Shown here piece after piece: positions 26,525-36,307 of a stretch of DNA of 64,000 bases (the stretch's first letter is position 1; the number at the start of each line of letters is the position of its first letter). Position numbers and translations under genes: made by a program. The stretch covers positions 124,001 through 188,000 of the forward strand of contig NZ_CP031728.1 in NCBI RefSeq assembly GCF_008806975.1, given 5' to 3'. The notes beneath the pieces were generated by a model, which was not told where the DNA came from, did no database searches, and saw only the letters and a program-made list of their open reading frames with translations. Source of the stretch: Cellvibrio sp. KY-GH-1. Lineage in GTDB: Bacteria; Pseudomonadota; Gammaproteobacteria; Pseudomonadales; Cellvibrionaceae.

Positions 26525-26612
26525 AAACCTTAATAGTCTATTTTTCCCATCAATGTGAATTTGCCTTCTTTGCCGAAAACGGAAAAACCAATAATTAACA
26601 GGATAGCTTTTT

Positions 26613-27452
26613 ATGAAAAAATCGCTTTTAACTGCTTTGTTGCTACTCGCCCCATTTACTGCCTTCGCCGAAACCTGCAAAACCACTAAACCAATAAATA
26701 CAGATGCTTATACCAAAGAATTCGGTACGCGCAATATCGCGTTTATTGCTGTTGATTTTAATAGCCGCGATTGCTGGGTGATTAATGAAAAAGAGGTTGA
26801 TGAGCGTCATGGGCCTTACTCCACGTTTAAAATTCCTCACACTTTGATCGCCCTGGAAACGGGTACAGTGAAGTCTGCTGATGAATTGATTGAGTGGGAT
26901 CAGGCCAAATATCCGGCGCAGTCGTTCTGGCCAGATACCTGGAAACAATCACAAACTATGGCGACGGCATTTAAGCACTCGGCATTTTGGTATTACCAGG
27001 CATTGGTTCCGCGCATAACGCCTGATGATTACAGAAAATGGCTAGCGAAATTTAGTTACGGCAATCAAACTTTCACGCCGGGTAGTAATCGCTTTTGGCT
27101 GAACAGTGAACTACAAATATCGCCGGCAGAACAGGTTAATTTTATGTTGTGCCTGTTGCAAAACCGCTGCAATATTAAGCCGGCAAACCTATCGGTATAT
27201 GAACGTATTGCGTTACAGGAAAGCAACGATAATCTATCGCTCTATGCCAAAACAGGTGCTGGTCCATTGGACCCGAATAACTTTGATGGAGCCTTTGAGG
27301 GATGGTTCGTGGGATATATAAAAGAAAAAAACGGAACACCGGTGACAGCTTTTGCTATTTATATGCGGGCCGACAGCTTTTCCGAGATTAAAAACTACCG
27401 TAAGGACTTGTCCTTGCAATTGTTAGTTGACCTCGGGTTCTGGGCCAAGTGA
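26613..27452 (+). CDS. Class D (OXA-type) beta-lactamase
   Basis: Periplasmic serine beta-lactamase, 279 residues. Signal peptide ends near Ala19 (APFTAFA). Active-site elements: S70-T-F-K73, S123-A-F in place of the usual S-x-V, Y149-G-N151 and K213-T-G. So the serine nucleophile, the carboxylatable lysine and the KTG triad are intact, while the second motif is slightly off. FWLNSELQISPAEQVNFM and EGWFVGYI are further OXA blocks. It would hydrolyse beta-lactams; spectrum cannot be read from sequence. No mobile-element ends were seen around it, so it may be a resident gene of the species or an old acquisition next to the toxin-antitoxin pair. Confidence 0.9.
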   Translation: MKKSLLTALLLLAPFTAFAETCKTTKPINTDAYTKEFGTRNIAFIAVDFNSRDCWVINEKEVDERHGPYSTFKIPHTLIALETGTVKSADELIEWDQAKYPAQSFWPDTWKQSQTMATAFKHSAFWYYQALVPRITPDDYRKWLAKFSYGNQTFTPGSNRFWLNSELQISPAEQVNFMLCLLQNRCNIKPANLSVYERIALQESNDNLSLYAKTGAGPLDPNNFDGAFEGWFVGYIKEKNGTPVTAFAIYMRADSFSEIKNYRKDLSLQLLVDLGFWAK

Positions 27453-27508
27453 TTTCTGTTGTTTTTGAAGATCCTCCTATTTATGCGGGTGTTAATAAGG
27501 AAGCTACT

Positions 27509-28216
27509 ATGAAAAAAGTCGTCTGTTGTTTGTCTGTGGTAATGATTTTGTCTGGCTGTGCGTCCGCGCCAACCAAATCACCGAGTGCAGAACAACCGGT
27601 CAATCATACCCAAGCGCTTGTAGATCAGGGGTATGCCTATCTGAAGGCTGGCAAATTAAATCGTGCCGTTGAAGAGTTTGATGCGGCTATTAAACAGTGC
27701 CAAACATTAACGGCAGGTGAAACACAGGTTTATACAGCAAGAACTCCGGTTGAAAGTTTAACTTACATGGCTATGGCGGCTGCGGCAAATAAACCTGCGG
27801 AAGTATTCGATACCTCTTGCTCAGACGCTTTTTATTTAAAAGGTTATGCTTCTCTGGATTTTGGGAATATTGACGAGGCTGAATCAAATCTAAAGAAAGC
27901 CGTCGCTATGGCTCCCCATAATGCTATGTATCTTTCAGAGCTTGGGCACATCTATCAAGTCAAGCGCGATTGGAATAACGCGCTAGCGCATTTCACGGAA
28001 GCGGAGTCAGCAGCAGAAACCTATTCGCCAGCGCAAATTAAGTTGGCTGAACTTTGCCGCGCCAAGCGGGGTTCGGGCTTTAATCTAATTGAATTGGGTA
28101 GGCTAGATGACGCGGAGAAAAAATTCCGTGAGGCGCTTGCTTATGATTCCAACGATAAAGGGGCGTTAAATGAAATTGAGTACATCAAGGAGTTACGTAA
28201 AGGAAAGTCCCATTGA
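27509..28216 (+). CDS. TPR-repeat lipoprotein
   Basis: 235 residues from the ATG at 27509 (AAGGA nine bases upstream). A lipoprotein signal with lipobox LSGC places the lipidated Cys at residue 17. Two to three tetratricopeptide repeats follow: QALVDQGYAYLKAGKLNRAVE, AFYLKGYASLDFGNIDEAESN, MYLSELGHIYQVKRDWNNALA, and a last one LIELGRLDDAEKKFREAL. It is likely a scaffold in the periplasmic leaflet; partners unknown. The longer frame beginning inside the beta-lactamase stop (27449) lacks a family-like N-terminus. The beta-lactamase ends 56 bases upstream, so they may share a transcript. Confidence 0.82.
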   Translation: MKKVVCCLSVVMILSGCASAPTKSPSAEQPVNHTQALVDQGYAYLKAGKLNRAVEEFDAAIKQCQTLTAGETQVYTARTPVESLTYMAMAAAANKPAEVFDTSCSDAFYLKGYASLDFGNIDEAESNLKKAVAMAPHNAMYLSELGHIYQVKRDWNNALAHFTEAESAAETYSPAQIKLAELCRAKRGSGFNLIELGRLDDAEKKFREALAYDSNDKGALNEIEYIKELRKGKSH

Positions 28217-28315
28217 GGTATTTTCTGGTGTTAGGCGGCGCCCGGGTTATTGAAATTGGGTTGGAGCGTCCCGCCATTAAAATCACATTTTTTTAAAATT
28301 GAAAACCGAACCATT

Positions 28316-29383
28316 ATGCTAAGAAAAAGGCTCGTTCAAGTGCTGCTCGCTTTATCTCTGGTTTCGAGTGCGTCTGCCGAATGGGCAAGGCCTGACGAGC
28401 GCTATGCCGATACCTATAAAAAATATCTGGCAGCGACTTGCCCGCTGGTGGAGGACGGTATTCAGCATTTTGTATATTTTTCCCGTGATCGCGACGCCAT
28501 CCAGAATCATGCTCTGTTAACTAATCCGAGGTTGGTGGGTGCGCAAATTATGTATTCCTGGCGCGAGCTGGAACCAACAAAAGGTAATTACGATTTTGCG
28601 ATTATTCGGCAAGATTACGAATACCTGAAAAGCAAAGGCAAAAAACTCTTTATCCAACTGCAAGACACCACCTTTGATATTCGCTACAAGGCGACACCGG
28701 CCTATCTGGAAAGCAAGGAATATGATGGCGGTATTGTTTATCAATACACTGATGAGGGAAAACCGGAAGGCTGGGTGGCCAAGCGCTGGAATAGCGCAGT
28801 GCGTGCGCGTTTCGCGCTCTTCCTGAATGCATTAGGCAAAGAGTTTGATGGCAAGGTAGCTGGAGTAAATTTGCAGGAAACAGCTATAGGCGTTGAACAA
28901 AAATACGATCCAACCTTTACGCCTGCGCGATATGCTGAATCCCTGAAAAACAATATGAGCGCATTGAAAGTGGCTTTCCCGACATCAGTCACCATGCAGT
29001 ACGCTAACTTTATGCCGGGCGAATGGTTGCCTTGGGAAGACAAGGGTTATTTGAAATCCATTTATCAACACGGTGAAAAAATCGGGGTTGGGTTGGGGGC
29101 GCCGGATTTAATGGTGCGCAAAAAAGGCCAGTTAAATCATGCATTGGCGTTGATGCATGAAGGCATGTTTACCGCGCCGCTGGGTATTGCAGTGCAAGAT
29201 GGTAACTATATAGGCGAGACCAACACCGCTGAAGTTAAAAACCAGCGTCCCAATCTGGTTCCAATGCTACATGGGTTTGCGCAGGATTTTTTGCGTGTGC
29301 AGTATATGTTTTGGGTGGATCAAAAACCCTATTTTCAGGAAGATCTTCTGCCTTGTTTGTTTGCTAGTAAATCGCAGCAATAA
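28316..29383 (+). CDS. Exported TIM-barrel (glycoside-hydrolase-like) protein
   Basis: 355 residues from the ATG at 28316, with signal peptide ending near LVSSASA. The phrase AQIMYSWRELEPTKGNYDFAIIRQDYEYLKSKGKKLFIQLQD is typical of (beta/alpha)8 glycosidases, in which a Trp/Glu-rich strand precedes an instruction to scan residues on the next helix; GVNLQETAIGVE provides a possible acid/base Glu and LGIAVQDGNYIGE a second acidic strand end. I cannot place it in a numbered GH family. It is the last gene of the accessory stretch and may act on a polysaccharide, which suits a plant-polymer degrader; that is inference. Confidence 0.65.
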   Translation: MLRKRLVQVLLALSLVSSASAEWARPDERYADTYKKYLAATCPLVEDGIQHFVYFSRDRDAIQNHALLTNPRLVGAQIMYSWRELEPTKGNYDFAIIRQDYEYLKSKGKKLFIQLQDTTFDIRYKATPAYLESKEYDGGIVYQYTDEGKPEGWVAKRWNSAVRARFALFLNALGKEFDGKVAGVNLQETAIGVEQKYDPTFTPARYAESLKNNMSALKVAFPTSVTMQYANFMPGEWLPWEDKGYLKSIYQHGEKIGVGLGAPDLMVRKKGQLNHALALMHEGMFTAPLGIAVQDGNYIGETNTAEVKNQRPNLVPMLHGFAQDFLRVQYMFWVDQKPYFQEDLLPCLFASKSQQ

Positions 29384-29530
29384 AAATGGCGAGATAAACC
29401 CCTGTTTTTTTGATCATTGAATAAATGGTCAAAGTGTATAAATTACAATTAATATTTTCACGTTCAATTTCTAGCTCTGCATCCTGAGCCCTTAGCTGCT
29501 TGCCTTAGCAAGGGAATTTAAAATAGCCTA

Positions 29531-30157
29531 TCAATACTCTTCTGGTTTTATATCACCACAATCACTTGATAACCATGAACCAGTTTGTTCAGTGTCGTAC
29601 CGCTGGGATCTTCCGTCTGTTTTGGTAACAAAATAGGATTTTCCTTTGTATGCCGTGGGGGAGGTGAATTCAATATCACCCTCACCAGTCGCTTGTTGTG
29701 CTCCAGTGCAGGTATAGGTGGTTTTGAATTTGGTTTTGCTGACTTGGGTAATGGTAGGTTTGCACTCGTCGCCTGTCTCGGGAATATAGCCCTTGTCAAT
29801 CTGAGCTGGAGTCACGCATTGCTTAACAATAGTTCCCTCTTTTGAAATTTGAACTTTATTATTTTGCATGCTTACGCCTTGATCGGAAAATTTCATACCC
29901 TGTTGGGTCATCATCTCTTCCATCATTTTGCGCTGCTCGGGTGGCAGGCTGGCCATTTGTTTTTTCACTTCTTCCATGGCTTTTTGCATTTGCTCGGTTT
30001 GCGCCGCAAGGTCATTGTTGCCGCCAATCAATTTAATGCGGTGTTCCCAGAGACCTGCTTTCATATCGACTTTGAGTGTGTCGGCCGCCTGGAGTGGGGT
30101 AGAGGATACGGCTACAAGAAGGGCCATTAATGAGATTACGCGTGTAGTTTTCATCAT
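29531..30157 (-). CDS. DUF3617 domain-containing exported protein
   Basis: 208 residues, signal peptide ending near PLQAAD. The mature part begins VDMKAGLWEHRIKLIGG and has paired cysteines (QCVTPAQID, GDECKPTI, YTCTGAQ, SSDCGD), the pattern of DUF3617. A Met/Lys/Glu/Gln-rich helix (AQTEQMQKAMEEVKKQM, then LPPEQRKMMEEMM) lies in the middle. Function unknown; periplasmic. AAGGA is eight bases before the ATG at 30157. It stands alone between the accessory stretch and the TonB receptor. Confidence 0.78.
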   Translation of the reverse strand: MMKTTRVISLMALLVAVSSTPLQAADTLKVDMKAGLWEHRIKLIGGNNDLAAQTEQMQKAMEEVKKQMASLPPEQRKMMEEMMTQQGMKFSDQGVSMQNNKVQISKEGTIVKQCVTPAQIDKGYIPETGDECKPTITQVSKTKFKTTYTCTGAQQATGEGDIEFTSPTAYKGKSYFVTKTDGRSQRYDTEQTGSWLSSDCGDIKPEEY

Positions 30158-30401
30158 GGTAAAGTTCCTTGGGCGATGGAGCGATTTTGGATGTCACTGT
30201 TGCAGCCTAGAGGCTCGAATATTAATTGATTATGAACAGATTCGCGACTATGCGAATTGGTTGATCTATTTCACAGGTGACCTGAAGTGCGCTTCACATG
30301 CCATCCGTTAGCTTTCGCCCAGATTGAACTGATAATTCCTTTGGCAAGTCACATCCCTGTGAGCAATGTAAACTGATCTATTAAAACTGCCTACTAATTA
30401 A

Positions 30402-33269
30402 TTAAAACCGCCCACTAAAGGTCACACCTATCCAGCGTGGATGTGCCGGGGTGTAGTTGTTCCAGGTGCGGGTTAATGGGGTGTCATCATCAAACAGGTT
30501 TTTTACTACCAGGTTTACATCGAAGGTTTGGTTGCCGTTGCCCAGGCCAATACCAAAATCCACAATGGTGCGGCCTTCAATCCAACCGTAGGATGACAGT
30601 GAGTTATCCGAGTTGAATTTGCTCGCGTATTGCGCATTTAAACTGGTGTGGAATTCTTTGCCATCCCACACCGGCAAACGGTAGTCCACGCCTAAATTGA
30701 ACGAATATTTTGATGCGCCGGGTAGCGTCTCTCCGCTAACATCCTGATATTGCGGTGCACCGGTATAACCATTTTCAGATGGTTGCGGTGAGTTGGTGAA
30801 CTCCACGTATTCCGCATCGGTAATCGCACCGGCAAAACGGATGGAGGTGTTGGGGATACCTGAATAGACGCTATCAATTTCAATACCGCGCGCGCGTACT
30901 TCCGGAATATTCGCGGTGGCATTGGTGTAAACATCGTTAGCCGTTGGGTCCGCCTGGCGATTCAGGGTGGTGGTGTATTCGTCGTAAACGCGACTGGTTT
31001 GTTGATAATCGTTAATCTTCATATCAAACAGTGCCAGGTTAAATACCAGGGTGTTGTCCAGCAATAAAGATTTCACGCCCAATTCAAAAGCATCGATTTT
31101 TTCTTCTTTCACCAGGTTGGAAATACCGTTGGTTGCTTGCGCGATACCCGCTTTCTCACCGTGTTGCCAGGAGAAATAACCGGTCAGGTTTTCATGGAAC
31201 TTGTAAGTGGGGCTGATAACAAATGATGGCAAGGTTTTTTCGTAAGGCTCTACATCAATTTCATCAAACACCACCCCGATTTGCGATTGACGCAATGCCT
31301 TGGCTGCACCGACTTGTGCTTTCTGCGCGGCGGTCAGACTGTTGTAGGCATCGCCCGGTGCGGCGCCTGCTGCCTTACCAAAATATTCGGCGGCGAGTTG
31401 GTCAGCCAGTGTGAGTTGTGTGTTGGTGTTATCAGTCACTAATGATTTAGTACCATCGGCATTGGTCACTATGCGGCCCAATGTACCTGCGGGAATGGTG
31501 AGTGTATCGCTAATTTTGGTGGCACTATTCACTGAGTGGAAGCCACCCAGGTTCACTTCGCCCGCATTCGCTGGATTTAATTCAGCACCAAAGCCGTGAT
31601 CTTTAATGTAGGTTGCAGTGCGGTTTTCACGCTCTTCGCGGGTAAAACGCAAACCCGTGGTTAACACAAATTTTTCAGTGAAATTCCAGTTGGCCTGTGC
31701 AAAGAGTGCAGTACTTTCGTTGTTAATATCCTGGAAACCCGCGGGGCTGTTCCAGGCCATATCCAAACCTGACAGCGAATTAATTAACAAGTAGCGACCA
31801 GCAGAATCTTTATCGAGTGTTGCGTATTGCGAGGCGCTGGCAAACCATGCACCGGCGTCATTCCCCCACACGCGTTGGTATTCAGCAACGTTGTTCACAT
31901 CCAGATAAAAGAAGCCGGTTTGATAATCAACGAAGCCGCCTTGCTGCGAACTCAAACGCAGTTCCTGGCTGACTTGTTTGTAATCGTTCAAAAAGCCACC
32001 GGAATTGCGCTGGATATCGAAGGGCGTACCTTCATCGTTTACTGCGTTGAAGTGGTAATCCTTGTAGGCGGTAATGGAGGTAATGGTGTGGCTATCCAGC
32101 TTCCAATTTAAATCAACCGTTGCGCCATTGCTGCCGGTAATTAACGGGCGACGACCATCGGTGTTGTATTCGTTTTCGCCACCTCCCCAGAGATAGGAAT
32201 CTTCATAATTGTAATTGGGGCTTTGGGTAAACCAGCGGCGAATCAAACGTTTGCTCGCATCCGAGTTATTCGGGTTTGCGCTGCCATCGGAATATTTTTC
32301 CGGTGTTGGTGTGTAAATAGTGCGGCCATTGGTGCGCTCACCCGAGCGCGGTTGCACATCCACCGCGAGGCGTGCGGTGAAATCTTCCGTGGGCGTTAAT
32401 AAAAATTGTACACGGCCAGACACGCGCTCTTTGTTGGAAATACTTTCATCGCTGTTGTAAGCATTTTTAATATCACCCTGGCCTTTGCTAACGCTGAGTG
32501 TGCCGCGCCAGGCGAGCAAATCATCAACCACGGCGCCGCCACCGGCAAAGCGACCTTGCGCTGTGTCCCATTCTCCCAGGGTTAAAGCGTAGGAAAAATC
32601 TGAATCAAAGGATGGACGTTTGGTGGTGACGTTAATTGCACCGATACTGCTGTTCTTACCCAACAGGGTGCCTTGTGGGCCGCGCGCGACTTCCACGGTT
32701 TCAATGTCGGTGAAGTCAAAGCTGGATGATAAGGCGTTATACGCATAGTTAACCCCATCCACAATTAAACCTACCGCTGGGTCTTGTGCTTCGGTTTGGC
32801 CCTGTTTACCAATACCGCGAATGGCCAGGCTGCTGGTGCGCTGGTTGCCCTGGTTCCAGGAGATGTTAGCAAGGCGCTGGGTGAGCGAGTTGATGTCTGT
32901 AGCATTCAATCGCTCCAGTTCCTTGCCCTGTACAACTGAAACCGAAAGGGGAACATCCTGCAGTTTTTCAATCCGGTTCCGGCTGTGTACAGTGACTACA
33001 CCCAATTTTAGCGGCGCGCTTTTAGCCGCGCTGGTTGTTGCCGTTGCGGTGCTGGTTGATCCTGCTGTGCTGTTTGCAACAGCTTGGGTTTCGATAGTTG
33101 GATTTTGTGCAGCAGTAGTGCCGCCAGTATTTGCTGATTGCGCAACAGCTGTTGATGAGAGGGCAACAGATGCGACAAAAAGTGCCAAAGGTTTTACCGG
33201 AAATGGTTTTTTGGTTGTTGCAAAAATAGCATTTTTTTCTTGCGCAGATTTTTTCGTAGTCGATGACAT
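30402..33269 (-). CDS. TonB-dependent outer-membrane receptor
   Basis: 955 residues: signal peptide to about residue 43 (STAVAQ), a Thr/Ala-rich spacer, the plug domain (QDVPLSVSVVQGKELE, SSLAIRGIGKQG, VGLIVDGVNYAY, IETVEVARGPQGTLLGKNSSIGAINVTTKRP) and a 22-strand barrel ending GVTFSGRF with terminal Phe. Ligand is not evident. AGGAG is seven bases before the ATG. It is divergent from the DUF1549-DUF1501 pair, and both sides have a -24/-12-like promoter, so receptor and pair may respond to the same signal. Several Asn/Ala-rich loops (for example near residues 590-680) are long for the family. Confidence 0.92.
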   Translation of the reverse strand: MSSTTKKSAQEKNAIFATTKKPFPVKPLALFVASVALSSTAVAQSANTGGTTAAQNPTIETQAVANSTAGSTSTATATTSAAKSAPLKLGVVTVHSRNRIEKLQDVPLSVSVVQGKELERLNATDINSLTQRLANISWNQGNQRTSSLAIRGIGKQGQTEAQDPAVGLIVDGVNYAYNALSSSFDFTDIETVEVARGPQGTLLGKNSSIGAINVTTKRPSFDSDFSYALTLGEWDTAQGRFAGGGAVVDDLLAWRGTLSVSKGQGDIKNAYNSDESISNKERVSGRVQFLLTPTEDFTARLAVDVQPRSGERTNGRTIYTPTPEKYSDGSANPNNSDASKRLIRRWFTQSPNYNYEDSYLWGGGENEYNTDGRRPLITGSNGATVDLNWKLDSHTITSITAYKDYHFNAVNDEGTPFDIQRNSGGFLNDYKQVSQELRLSSQQGGFVDYQTGFFYLDVNNVAEYQRVWGNDAGAWFASASQYATLDKDSAGRYLLINSLSGLDMAWNSPAGFQDINNESTALFAQANWNFTEKFVLTTGLRFTREERENRTATYIKDHGFGAELNPANAGEVNLGGFHSVNSATKISDTLTIPAGTLGRIVTNADGTKSLVTDNTNTQLTLADQLAAEYFGKAAGAAPGDAYNSLTAAQKAQVGAAKALRQSQIGVVFDEIDVEPYEKTLPSFVISPTYKFHENLTGYFSWQHGEKAGIAQATNGISNLVKEEKIDAFELGVKSLLLDNTLVFNLALFDMKINDYQQTSRVYDEYTTTLNRQADPTANDVYTNATANIPEVRARGIEIDSVYSGIPNTSIRFAGAITDAEYVEFTNSPQPSENGYTGAPQYQDVSGETLPGASKYSFNLGVDYRLPVWDGKEFHTSLNAQYASKFNSDNSLSSYGWIEGRTIVDFGIGLGNGNQTFDVNLVVKNLFDDDTPLTRTWNNYTPAHPRWIGVTFSGRF

Positions 33270-33312
33270 TCAATAACTCCTGATCGGTAAATGCGTGTGT
33301 CAGGAGTGGTTT

Positions 33313-33328
33313 GGCAATTAATATGCCA
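33313..33328 (-). promoter_or_regulatory. Sigma-54 promoter candidate for the TonB receptor
   Basis: Minus strand TGGCATA-TTAA-TTGCC: GG (33327-33326) and GC (33315-33314) are 10 bases apart, TGGCA and TTGC are exact. Predicted start about 33302, giving a 33-base leader that contains AGGAG. Confidence 0.5.
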
Positions 33329-33360
33329 GTGAACTTTTTAAAAACGAATTTGCGTTCTGC

Positions 33361-33394
33361 ACAAAAAACTAAAACCCTTGTAATACAAGGGTTT
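33361..33394 (-). terminator. Bidirectional-looking hairpin upstream of the TonB receptor
   Basis: Perfect 10-bp stem AAACCCTTGT (33372-33381) / ACAAGGGTTT (33385-33394) with a 3-base loop; on the minus strand TTTTAGTTTTTT follows. It lies upstream of the predicted receptor promoter and would block read-through from further up. The remaining 33395-33690 stretch shows only a near-palindrome around AAGCTT (33596-33617). Confidence 0.6.
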
Positions 33395-33694
33395 GGCAAT
33401 TGATATTTTTTTAAGAAAATTATTGTTGTCTAGTTGATTTCAGTATTTATTCACTCGCTGCACTGTGTTCAAAATTAATCAGCAGCAGAAATGTTTTTTT
33501 AGTAGTGGCGAATCAGCAGTGATGGCTGTTGGCTGCATAGCAGTGAGTGATGCAATTGTTTTTATCCCATCAGGCTAAAAGGTTTTTTGTTGCTGCTTAT
33601 AAGCTTATGCAGCTTCGATAATAAAAATATTTTTCCTTTCCAATCAAAAACATAAATGGTAGCTGCAAATAAATTTACCCGTTCTTTACAAATC

Positions 33695-33710
33695 TGGCGC
33701 GCTAGTTGCA
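33695..33710 (+). promoter_or_regulatory. Sigma-54 promoter candidate for the DUF1549-DUF1501 pair
   Basis: TGGCGCG-CTAG-TTGCA: one mismatch to TGGCACG-N4-TTGCA, with GG (33696-33697) and GC (33708-33709) exactly 10 apart. Predicted start near 33721, leader about 127 bases. Confidence 0.6.
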
Positions 33711-33847
33711 ATTGCTCTGGTGTGATTCAACAAGCTGTTGCAAATCAATGATTCTGTAATCGCCATGCATATTTGAAATAGCTGTCTTTTGAAATAACTG
33801 CTTTTTGAAATGGTTGTCTTTTGAAATATATGGGTAGGAGCGAGTGA

Positions 33848-36241
33848 ATGAACAAAAAGAAATTACACCTGGTCATAGCGCTGGGTTTATCGGCAACCGT
33901 ATTTGGCCTGGGACAGACCTACGCCGCCGATGCTAAAGCCGATGCTGCCGCTAAAACGCCTGCTACAGCCAAAGCAGAAAAAGTAAAACCCATTACCAGT
34001 ACTGCCTCCAGAGACTGGGCGTATGAGCCAGTTAAAACTTATGTGGCCGTTCCTGATGCAGGTAATAGCAAATGGGCTCGTTCACCGATTGATAATTTTA
34101 TTTTGGCGCGCCTGAATGAGTATGGGCTCGAGCCTGCTGAAGAAGCGGATCGCGCAACCTACATTCGCCGTGTAACCCTGGATTTAATTGGTTTGTTGCC
34201 AACACCGGCGGAAGTAGCTGCGTTTGAAAAAGATAAATCCCCTGATGCCTATGAAAAACTGGTAGATCGCCTGCTGACTTCACCGCATTTTGGTGAGCGC
34301 CAGGCGCGCCGGTGGTTGGACCTGGCTCGCTATGCCGACAGCGCGGGGTTCCAGAATGACCAGACTCGCCCGAACAACTGGCGCTATCGCGATTACGTGA
34401 TCAAAGCGTTTAATGACAACAAACCTTTCGACACGTTTATCCGCGAACAAATCGCGGGTGATGAATTGTGGCCCGACAGCCAGGAAGCAAAAATCGCGAC
34501 TGGTTTGCTGGCCGGTTACCCGGACAACTTTAACTCACGCGACCTGGTGCAACGTCATTATCAAATTGCAACGGATATGACTGACCTGGTGGGCGAAACT
34601 TTCCTCGCATCGACTATCGGCTGCGCAAGATGCCACAACCATAAAATCGACAAGATCAGTCAAAAGGAATATTTCCAGTTGCAGGCATTTTTTGCCAACA
34701 CCTTTAACAATGAGCGTGTCGAGTTGGCGAAGGGTACTGAAACCCAATGGGACATTGAATTTGTGACGGCGCAAGCGGTGTATCAAGCGGCGATTAAACC
34801 CATCACTGATCAACAAAAAGCGATTCTCGATAAGGTGCGCGTTGCCGGTCGCAAATATCACAACGAGCGTTACTTAACCGATAGCCGCGACGCAATCTTT
34901 AAAGCAAAAGATCAATGGACACCATTGGATACCTGGGTGAATGCACGTTTGAACGCAGTAGCGTCTGAGCGCGATATCGCTGCGTATTTGCGTGAAACCA
35001 CGGCGAATAAAGATCACCCGCAATACGTCGCTGCCAATGTGGAATTGTGGAATGAGTACGAGCGCTTGACGGAGGAATTGAAAAAATTCGATAACCTGCG
35101 TCCACGTCGTGGTTCAAAAACTTACACCGCGTTAACGGATTTAGGGGCTGAAGCTCCACCGACCCATGTGCGTTTCAACGGTATCCATGAGCGCCCACTG
35201 GAAGCAGTTGAACCCGGTTTGCCAGCACTTTGGGCCGCGAATTACGACTTGAAAATTACGCCGACTGCCAATTCAACCGGTCGCCGCACTGCATTGGCTA
35301 ACTGGATTGCTGATCCGCAAAATCCATTGACGTCACGAGTGTATGTCAATCGTGTGTGGGCGCAGCTATTTAATAAAGGTATCGCCGGTATTGTGGAAGA
35401 TTTTGGTCGTGCTGGTGAAAAACCAACGCATCCGGAATTGCTGGATTACCTTGCATCCAATTTCGTGCAAAGTGGTTGGGATGTTAAAAAATTACAACGC
35501 GAAATTGTGTTGTCTGCTGTGTACCGCCAATCATCTGATGAGCGTGCGGATGCATTGAAAGTAGATCCAGCCAATAAACTGCTGGCGACTTATCCTCGCA
35601 AGCGTTTGGAAGCAGAAGAGCTGCGCGATTCATTGCTTTACGCATCCGGCGAACTGGATGAAACAATTGGTGGCCCGGCAGTGTTCCCGAAAGTGCCAGC
35701 GAGCTTGGTGGCGGGCAATGTGTTGGCCAACGGGCAGGGTGGTGCGCTTTGGGAAGAAGCGAAAGATCCTAACGATCACAAACGTCGCAGTATTTACACC
35801 TTTGTGCGTCGTAGCTTGCCTTATCCATTGACGGCGTCATTTGATCCGGCCGACCCATCCAAACCGCATCACAAACGCGACGTAACCACCACGCCATTGC
35901 AAGCGCTGACGCTGTTTAACAGTGACGTGGTATTCGGTTGGTCGCAAGCGCTGGCAGGGCGCGTAATTTCTGAAGCCGGTGCGAGTGAGAGTGCACAAAT
36001 CGATAAGCTGTATGAAATTTTGTTCTCACGCAAACCGACCAGCAAAGAAAAGTCAGCACTCAAAGGTTTCTTGAAAGAGCAGCAAAAACTGGTTGAGTCC
36101 AAAACCTGGACTGACAAATTTGAAGTGGCGGTACCCACTGGCTTGAAAGACACTAAAAATCTGGACCCATTCAAAGCGGCTGCCTTTGTGGACCTGGTGC
36201 ACGCCGTGGCTAACTCCAATGATTTTGCGTATCGCTTCTGA
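33848..36241 (+). CDS. DUF1549/DUF1553 protein with cytochrome c-type motif
   Basis: 797 residues, exported (signal ends near GQTYAAD). N-terminal DUF1549 (PSCyt2) region: WARSPIDNFILARLNEYGLEPA, RRVTLDLIGLLPTPAEV, RWLDLARYADSAGFQNDQ. A single haem c motif, Cys259-Ala-Arg-Cys262-His263, sits in GETFLASTIGCARCHNHKID. C-terminal DUF1553 (PSD1): NPLTSRVYVNRVWAQLFNKGIAGIVEDFG and VTTTPLQALTLFNS. These proteins are abundant in Planctomycetes and Verrucomicrobia, less so in gammaproteobacteria; their reaction is not established. The Tat-exported DUF1501 partner follows 66 bases later, the usual pairing. Two cytochrome c genes and a peroxiredoxin lie downstream. Confidence 0.9.
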   Translation: MNKKKLHLVIALGLSATVFGLGQTYAADAKADAAAKTPATAKAEKVKPITSTASRDWAYEPVKTYVAVPDAGNSKWARSPIDNFILARLNEYGLEPAEEADRATYIRRVTLDLIGLLPTPAEVAAFEKDKSPDAYEKLVDRLLTSPHFGERQARRWLDLARYADSAGFQNDQTRPNNWRYRDYVIKAFNDNKPFDTFIREQIAGDELWPDSQEAKIATGLLAGYPDNFNSRDLVQRHYQIATDMTDLVGETFLASTIGCARCHNHKIDKISQKEYFQLQAFFANTFNNERVELAKGTETQWDIEFVTAQAVYQAAIKPITDQQKAILDKVRVAGRKYHNERYLTDSRDAIFKAKDQWTPLDTWVNARLNAVASERDIAAYLRETTANKDHPQYVAANVELWNEYERLTEELKKFDNLRPRRGSKTYTALTDLGAEAPPTHVRFNGIHERPLEAVEPGLPALWAANYDLKITPTANSTGRRTALANWIADPQNPLTSRVYVNRVWAQLFNKGIAGIVEDFGRAGEKPTHPELLDYLASNFVQSGWDVKKLQREIVLSAVYRQSSDERADALKVDPANKLLATYPRKRLEAEELRDSLLYASGELDETIGGPAVFPKVPASLVAGNVLANGQGGALWEEAKDPNDHKRRSIYTFVRRSLPYPLTASFDPADPSKPHHKRDVTTTPLQALTLFNSDVVFGWSQALAGRVISEAGASESAQIDKLYEILFSRKPTSKEKSALKGFLKEQQKLVESKTWTDKFEVAVPTGLKDTKNLDPFKAAAFVDLVHAVANSNDFAYRF

Positions 36242-36307
36242 TGCGCAAAATCCTGAACCGACTATTTCATAAATTATTTCTAACAATTTACTAGTGAGAT
36301 CTACGCA

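Noticed and set aside
28225..28245. GTTAGGC, resembling an integron attC core site, after the TPR lipoprotein
   Set aside because: No matching inverse core upstream and no cassette-like spacing or integrase gene; a 7-base match is expected by chance.
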